From assembly GCA_964433875.1 (NCBI GenBank), contig CAYSSO010000034.1, forward strand, positions 1 to 17,291: DNA of 17,291 nucleotides, written 5' to 3'. This stretch comes from Athalassotoga sp964433875 (GTDB taxonomy: Bacteria; Thermotogota; Thermotogae; Mesoaciditogales; Mesoaciditogaceae). A program made the position numbers and the translations under genes. Of this stretch, positions 13,356-17,291 are shown in pieces (positions within the stretch are counted from its first letter, which is position 1; the number at the start of each line of letters is the position of its first letter). The notes below the pieces were generated by a model. It was not told the origin of the DNA, ran no database searches, and saw only the letters and a list, made by a program, of their open reading frames with translations.

Positions 13356-14674
13356 AGGGAAAGGAGACATTTGTGGCTGCAGAAGATCAGAGCAGCAAAA
13401 AAATCTTAGAAGACTTAGACATAAAAAAACTGCAGGAATTAAGAATAAAAGAACTTTACGAAATAGCAAAAAGCCTTGGGATCCAAAGAGTAGCGCAATA
13501 CAGAAAAGACGATCTCATCTCCGAAATTCTAAAAATACAGGCAGAGTCAAAGGGATACAAATTCAAAGAAGGCGTTCTAAAGATTCAAGAAGGGGGATAC
13601 GGTCTTTTAAGGGTCGACAGTTACCTTCCAAGTCCTAATGACATATACGTCTCGCCCTCGCAGATAAAAAAATTCGGGCTTTTAGATGGAGACACGGTAT
13701 CGGGCCAGACGAGGCCGCCAAAAGAAGGAGAAAAATACTTTGCCCTTTTGAAAATAGAAGCCATAAATTACAAAGACATTTCTCTTTCTAACGAAAGAGT
13801 GAATTTCGAAGATTTGACGGCGCTCTATCCCAATGAAAGGTTCATACTCGAGACCGAACCTCAATATATAGACACGCGCCTTATAGATATCTTTTCTCCA
13901 ATAGGAAAAGGTCAAAGGGGACTTATAGTCTCTCCTCCGAAGGCTGGAAAGACAACTATCCTCAAACATATAGCCAACGGCATCGCCGCGAACCACCCGA
14001 GCACAAAAAGAATGGTGCTTTTAATAGACGAGCGCCCCGAAGAGGTAACTGACATGCAAAGATCTGTCGATGCCGAGGTTATAGCGGCCCCATTTGATAT
14101 GCCGTCAGAAAAACAGATAGAGATCGCCGAACTTGCCCTCGAGAAGGCAAAAAGGCTTGTCGAATATCATTACGATGTTGTGATATTGCTCGACAGCATA
14201 ACGAGGCTTGCCAGAGCCTATAACCTTTACCTTCCGCCTTCGGGAAAACTTCTCTCTGGTGGCGTTGATGCTTCAGCGCTTTACAAGCCCAAACACTTCT
14301 TTGGCGCTGCGAGAAATATAGAAGAGGGAGGAAGCCTTACCATAATAGCGACCGCACTTGTCGAGACAGGATCGAAAATGGACGATGTGATATTCGAAGA
14401 GTTCAAAGGTACAGGCAACATGGAACTCGTCCTGTCAAGGCAACTTGCAAACAAAAGGATTTTTCCCGCCATCGATCTCAATCTTTCTGGGACTCGAAAA
14501 GAAGAATTGCTCTTCGACGAGAAGACTCTTAAAAATGTATGGCTTTTGAGAAGGTTCATAAGTTCGATGAATCCTGAAGAGGCAATAACTCTGATGATCT
14601 CGAAATTGAAGGAGACAAAAAGCAACGAGGATTTTTTTGCGCTACTTAAAAATGAGAAAGACACCGTGAAATAA
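13352..14674 (+). CDS. rho: Transcription termination factor Rho
   Basis: Rho is a ring-shaped hexameric RNA-dependent ATPase that ends transcripts at unstructured C-rich sites. The 440-residue protein has a charged lead, the helical Rho-N region (LRIKELYEIAKSLGIQR, then RKDDLISEIL), the primary RNA-binding OB fold (GVLKIQEGGYGLLR, YVSPSQIKKFGLLDGD) and the ATPase domain. There the Walker A motif is PPKAGKTT (195-202), Walker B ends at D281 (VVILLDSITRLARAYN), and the Q and R loops lie in LLSGGVDASALYKPKHFFGA and GSLTIIATALVETGSKMDD. No large insert separates the domains. Two starts are possible: ATG 13352, overlapping the tal stop, or GTG 13373 with AAAGGAG five bases upstream (433 residues). 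I keep 13352, but the GTG has the better ribosome binding site. Confidence 0.95.
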   Translation: MKGKETFVAAEDQSSKKILEDLDIKKLQELRIKELYEIAKSLGIQRVAQYRKDDLISEILKIQAESKGYKFKEGVLKIQEGGYGLLRVDSYLPSPNDIYVSPSQIKKFGLLDGDTVSGQTRPPKEGEKYFALLKIEAINYKDISLSNERVNFEDLTALYPNERFILETEPQYIDTRLIDIFSPIGKGQRGLIVSPPKAGKTTILKHIANGIAANHPSTKRMVLLIDERPEEVTDMQRSVDAEVIAAPFDMPSEKQIEIAELALEKAKRLVEYHYDVVILLDSITRLARAYNLYLPPSGKLLSGGVDASALYKPKHFFGAARNIEEGGSLTIIATALVETGSKMDDVIFEEFKGTGNMELVLSRQLANKRIFPAIDLNLSGTRKEELLFDEKTLKNVWLLRRFISSMNPEEAITLMISKLKETKSNEDFFALLKNEKDTVK

Positions 14675-14675
14675 C

Positions 14676-14704
14676 TTGACTTTCTTGATTTTACATAGTA
14701 TAAT
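14676..14704 (+). promoter_or_regulatory. Sigma-70-type promoter for the lipoprotein gene
   Basis: TTGACT at 14676-14681 and TATAAT at 14699-14704 are separated by exactly 17 bases. The -10 box is a perfect match to consensus and the -35 differs at one position. It begins two bases after the rho stop codon, in an A/T-rich stretch. Transcription would start near 14710-14712, leaving a leader of about 105 bases before the lipoprotein ATG. This is the best promoter match I saw in the window. Confidence 0.88.
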
Positions 14705-14725
14705 TTTCAATAATCCATCCTCTGT

Positions 14726-14752
14726 CTCGCCCGCAGGGGGGAGTGATTTTTT
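14726..14752 (+). terminator. Terminator-like hairpin in the lipoprotein leader / rho 3' end
   Basis: CTCGCCC (14726-14732) pairs with GGGGGAG (14737-14743) around a GCAG loop, with one G-G mismatch, and is followed after TGA by six T bases (14747-14752). An alternative stem pairs CCTCTG (14719-14724) with CAGGGG (14734-14739). It lies 52 bases after the rho stop, so it may end rho transcripts. It is also downstream of the new promoter, so it could weaken or attenuate the lipoprotein transcript. Stem quality is modest. Confidence 0.4.
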
Positions 14753-14767
14753 GAAAGTATAAAAATC
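14745..14767 (+). promoter_or_regulatory. A/T inverted repeat in the leader
   Basis: GATTTTT (14745-14751) and AAAAATC (14761-14767) form a perfect 7-pair stem with a nine-base loop. It includes the T-run of the preceding terminator-like hairpin and ends just before the Shine-Dalgarno sequence. It could act in the mRNA leader; no known riboswitch class is recognised. Confidence 0.4.
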
Positions 14768-14772
14768 TTTGT

Positions 14773-14782
14773 AAAGGAGGTG
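14773..14782 (+). promoter_or_regulatory. Very strong Shine-Dalgarno sequence, 34 bases before the ATG
   Basis: AAAGGAGGTG matches nearly the whole anti-Shine-Dalgarno tail of 16S rRNA. It lies seven bases before a GTG at 14790 but 34 bases before the lipoprotein ATG at 14817, far beyond normal spacing. The intervening hairpin (14785-14810) would shorten the effective distance to about eight bases if folded. Confidence 0.85.
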
Positions 14783-14784
14783 TT

Positions 14785-14810
14785 TCCTGGTGCTCAAAGA
14801 GTAGCCAGGA
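14785..14810 (+). promoter_or_regulatory. 11-pair hairpin enclosing the mini-ORF
   Basis: TCCTGG (14785-14790) pairs perfectly with CCAGGA (14805-14810). Inside it TGCTC (14791-14795) pairs with GAGTA (14799-14803), with one G-T wobble, leaving an AAA loop and a single bulged G at 14804. Both the GTG and the TAG of the mini-ORF, and the only AGGA near the lipoprotein ATG, are inside the stem. Seen directly; the in vivo fold is inferred. Confidence 0.6.
14790..14804 (+). CDS. Possible 4-codon leader ORF, in frame with the lipoprotein
   Basis: GTG CTC AAA GAG TAG would encode MLKE. Its GTG has the best ribosome binding site of the region at ideal spacing (seven bases). The TAG is in the same frame as the ATG at 14817, with four codons (CCA GGA TTG CCC) between stop and ATG. 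It may be a regulatory mini-ORF, the old N-terminus of the lipoprotein cut off by a nonsense change, a sequencing error, or chance. It is too short to judge from coding statistics. Confidence 0.35.
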   Translation: MLKE

Positions 14811-14816
14811 TTGCCC

Positions 14817-17291
14817 ATGAGTAAAAAGGGGAAACTGGGTTTGCTCTTGATGTCGGTGGTGGTTGTTGCACTTATATTATCCAGTTGTTTCTTGCCACAA
14901 CCTAAGGTGCCTCCCACTATAACCGTATCACCGTCACAAGTAACCGCATATTCTGGGATGCCATTTACTTTTACCGTAAATGCCCAGAGTAGTAGCGGTA
15001 TCTCGCAAATAGTCGCCACATTCTTGGCAAGTACTACCATCAAAACTTCAAGTCCGGCAACTTTCACATTTACTGCGCCAGTTGTTACTCAAGCGGCCCA
15101 ATATTTTATTAATGTTAAAGTCTACGATAACAGTTCGTCCCATCTAATGAATGAAGTAAATGTTCCGGTGAATGTTTATCCACTAACGACCGGTATTGTA
15201 ACTTACGCAGTTCAATTGAACAACGCGAATGGAATTTATCTTTATCCCGTTGGTCCTTCGGAAAATGGTGCGGTTATATTCACGATAAACGTCTTCAAAG
15301 GAAATAGCCTCTTAAAAGGCGTTAACGTTTACGTTGATGGCCAGCCGATACCGGCAACTCCGACAAGCGCTCCTGTAACTCTCGCAAAAGCAAGCCTTGG
15401 AAGCACACCGCTTGTCATTGAAAAGAGTTATGTCGCCAATTACTACATCACGGCAAGCCATGCGGGTCCTCATAGTTATTACGTGGTCTTCTACGGCAAT
15501 GGAAATACGCCAGTTGCGACATCATCGACTGGATATTTCTACATAACATATCCTGCCGCCCAAAAGGTAGCATTAAGTAGCGCCACACCGCTTTACAACA
15601 CCAAGTACATAAACGGTGTCAGCGGTAGCGTATCCTTTACGGCAAAAGCAACAGATTACACATCTCAGTATCAAGGCTTCTTGATAAACGGCACGCCATT
15701 TGCCACATTTGTCAACGTTGCAACGGCAGTTAAAGTCGTCGGAGCAACTTATCCGATAACAGTTCCAGTTAGCGCACTCACCTCTGCCGGATCGACGACC
15801 TTTACCTTTAAAGATGTCTCAATAGGCGGAAATGCCGTGGCGGCAACACAAACTTATGTCGTTGTCAAATCGGCACCTGTCTTGAGAGCATCTTACAAGG
15901 GAATTTCATCGAGTGGAAATACGCTCTACGTTGGAATAAACCCGACGACATTCCAGGTTTACGCGGCCGATCCATACTGGATGACCTCTGCGGCAACACT
16001 TGGAACGCAGCCATTCTCACTGACACAGAATGGAACGGCGACAGTTGATGTCTCCGGTCTTACCAACAACGCCACAGAAGCATTCGCCGCAAAGGTTACA
16101 AACTATGCAAATCTTTCTACATCTCTAAAATTAACCGTTGTTCGTGTAACTGTTCCGCCGGTTATTCACTATGCCAATGTGTATGGGCTTTCGACATACA
16201 ACGGAGTTCCGTATTCGACATCCGGCACGATAACGGTCGTTGCAAGTGTAACAAGCCCATATCTCAGTGGTGTTACACTCAACCTTCAGACAGATGGTGC
16301 AACGCCGGCGATGTATGTCCTTACAAAGAGTTCAACCGGACTCTGGACCGGAACAGTTAATACGGCGCTCTTGCCGCCCGGAACATACAAATCATGGATA
16401 AGCGCCCAGGACCTTGCGCTCAACGTTGCAACAGCGTCAACCTCTCCTGCGACTGTTAATGTCTACATGCCAGTGCAAAATGTCTTTACGACAACTCTGA
16501 AAACGACGCCTGCCGCGTCCGTGAATGGATACTACAAAGCGGCAACGTTAACGGCGAATATTAATCCAACATGGGTTTATGCGATACAAAATGTTTACCT
16601 TTACAGAAAAGCGCCTAACGGAACAACTTATGTGTCTTCTAGCACACAATCCGGAAATGCCGGATCTACTTACGCATTTACAATAAAGGCTTCCGGTAAA
16701 TACGAGATAGTCACAGTCGACAATGTTGACCAAAGGGCAACAGGAACATCCTACATTATCAACATAGACAATTCTTTGCCAACGGTCCAGGTCGCTACCG
16801 CTACGGCCAATGCATCGTCAGTGACGATAAAGGCTACGGCAAGTGACAACTACTCTGGAATTGCGAATCTCACTCTCCAGTATCAAACGCTCGGAGGAAC
16901 CGGCGCTGACAATGGCCCATGGGTAACGATAGGATCGACATCGACAAACAACGCTACAAGCGTAGTTTACAAATTCATATGGAAAAACCTTAACACGCTT
17001 CCAGATGGAAAATACAATATAATGCTCACTGCCACAAGTGGCGTTGGAAATACCAATTACGCAACGGGTTATGTCATAAATAACAACGCAGGTGCACCGA
17101 ATGTGGTATGGACACCATCCGCAACGCTTGTCTTTACGAATAAATCGACTGCATTGGTAAGTGCAAAGGTGCTTAACGAATCAGACGTAACTGTCCAGTT
17201 CAGTTATAAAAAGATTTCTGGATCATCTACAAAATCAACTGTTGTTTCGACGAGTTATACTAACATTCCATTCCCTGCGGCTACAACCCTT
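14817..17291 (+). CDS. Large Ig-like-domain lipoprotein, 3' end beyond the window
   Basis: The frame is open from ATG 14817 to the window end: 825 codons with no stop. The N-terminus is a lipoprotein signal peptide: MSKKGK, a hydrophobic stretch (residues 7-21), then the lipobox L21-S22-S23-C24. C24 would be lipidated, so the protein is anchored outside the cell membrane, possibly in the outer sheath space. I saw no other cysteine. The mature part is rich in Thr, Ala, Ser, Val and Asn, with few charged residues, and reads as serial beta-sandwich modules. Examples are PPTITVSPSQVTAYSG (from about residue 32), a boundary at PPVIHYANVYG (447), and an Ig-like module from SDNYSGIANL (D677) to LPDGKYNIMLTATSG (729 on). 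The last resembles bacterial Ig-like domains in surface proteins. No enzyme motif was recognised. Exact role unknown: adhesin, sheath component or glycan binding are all possible. Confidence 0.88.
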   Translation, partial: MSKKGKLGLLLMSVVVVALILSSCFLPQPKVPPTITVSPSQVTAYSGMPFTFTVNAQSSSGISQIVATFLASTTIKTSSPATFTFTAPVVTQAAQYFINVKVYDNSSSHLMNEVNVPVNVYPLTTGIVTYAVQLNNANGIYLYPVGPSENGAVIFTINVFKGNSLLKGVNVYVDGQPIPATPTSAPVTLAKASLGSTPLVIEKSYVANYYITASHAGPHSYYVVFYGNGNTPVATSSTGYFYITYPAAQKVALSSATPLYNTKYINGVSGSVSFTAKATDYTSQYQGFLINGTPFATFVNVATAVKVVGATYPITVPVSALTSAGSTTFTFKDVSIGGNAVAATQTYVVVKSAPVLRASYKGISSSGNTLYVGINPTTFQVYAADPYWMTSAATLGTQPFSLTQNGTATVDVSGLTNNATEAFAAKVTNYANLSTSLKLTVVRVTVPPVIHYANVYGLSTYNGVPYSTSGTITVVASVTSPYLSGVTLNLQTDGATPAMYVLTKSSTGLWTGTVNTALLPPGTYKSWISAQDLALNVATASTSPATVNVYMPVQNVFTTTLKTTPAASVNGYYKAATLTANINPTWVYAIQNVYLYRKAPNGTTYVSSSTQSGNAGSTYAFTIKASGKYEIVTVDNVDQRATGTSYIINIDNSLPTVQVATATANASSVTIKATASDNYSGIANLTLQYQTLGGTGADNGPWVTIGSTSTNNATSVVYKFIWKNLNTLPDGKYNIMLTATSGVGNTNYATGYVINNNAGAPNVVWTPSATLVFTNKSTALVSAKVLNESDVTVQFSYKKISGSSTKSTVVSTSYTNIPFPAATTL

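Noticed and set aside
14775..14788. Pairing of AGGA in the Shine-Dalgarno with TCCT (14785-14788), as a switch against the mini-ORF hairpin
   Set aside because: Only four pairs with a six-base loop, much weaker than the 11-pair hairpin using the same TCCT; not enough to claim a two-state switch.
14706..14816. A known riboswitch in the lipoprotein leader
   Set aside because: I looked for hallmarks of cyclic-di-GMP, SAM, fluoride and other common classes and recognised none.

Overview
The window is the middle and distal part of a bacterial S10-spc-alpha ribosomal protein cluster, followed by a small rho-containing group and the 5' part of a large lipoprotein gene. Every gene lies on the + strand. 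The organism is probably a thermophilic bacterium of the phylum Thermotogota. This is inferred from the purine-rich coding strand, the Lys/Arg/Glu-rich proteins, the zinc-binding forms of S14, S4, L24, L36 and adenylate kinase, and the placement of rho just downstream of rplQ. I recall that placement from Thermotoga but could not check it here. No species is claimed.

Region 1 (1-12383) reads rpsS(partial)-rplV-rpsC-rplP-rpmC-rpsQ-rplN-rplX-rplE-rpsN-rpsH-rplF-rplR-rpsE-rpmD-rplO-secY-adk-map-infA-rpmJ-rpsM-rpsK-rpsD-rpoA-rplQ. Genes overlap by 4 bases (ATGA or GTGA) or sit a few bases apart, so this looks like one long transcription unit. It encodes ribosomal proteins, the translocon pore SecY, adenylate kinase, methionine aminopeptidase, IF-1 and the RNA polymerase alpha subunit. 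A strong intrinsic terminator (12385-12411) follows rplQ. A 64-base run of N lies inside rplQ. The bases flanking it share the 8-mer CGGCCTCT, and collapsing the gap restores a normal L17, so the gap is probably an assembly artefact.

Region 2 (12412-14674) holds a small three-helix membrane protein (DUF1294-like) starting right at the terminator, a transaldolase of the short FSA/TalC-like family whose active-site residues favour true transaldolase activity, and Rho. I see no convincing promoter for this group. It may depend on terminator read-through or on an internal promoter I could not identify.

Region 3 (14675-17291) starts with the clearest promoter in the window (TTGACT, 17 bases, TATAAT), just after the rho stop codon. 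The leader of about 105 bases contains a terminator-like hairpin, an A/T hairpin, a near-perfect Shine-Dalgarno sequence, and an in-frame 4-codon mini-ORF ending in TAG that is wrapped in an 11-pair hairpin. Beyond it begins a lipoprotein of more than 825 residues made of immunoglobulin-like beta-sandwich domains, still open at the window edge. This leader is the most unusual part of the window: folding the hairpin would hide the mini-ORF and place the strong Shine-Dalgarno about 8 bases from the lipoprotein ATG.
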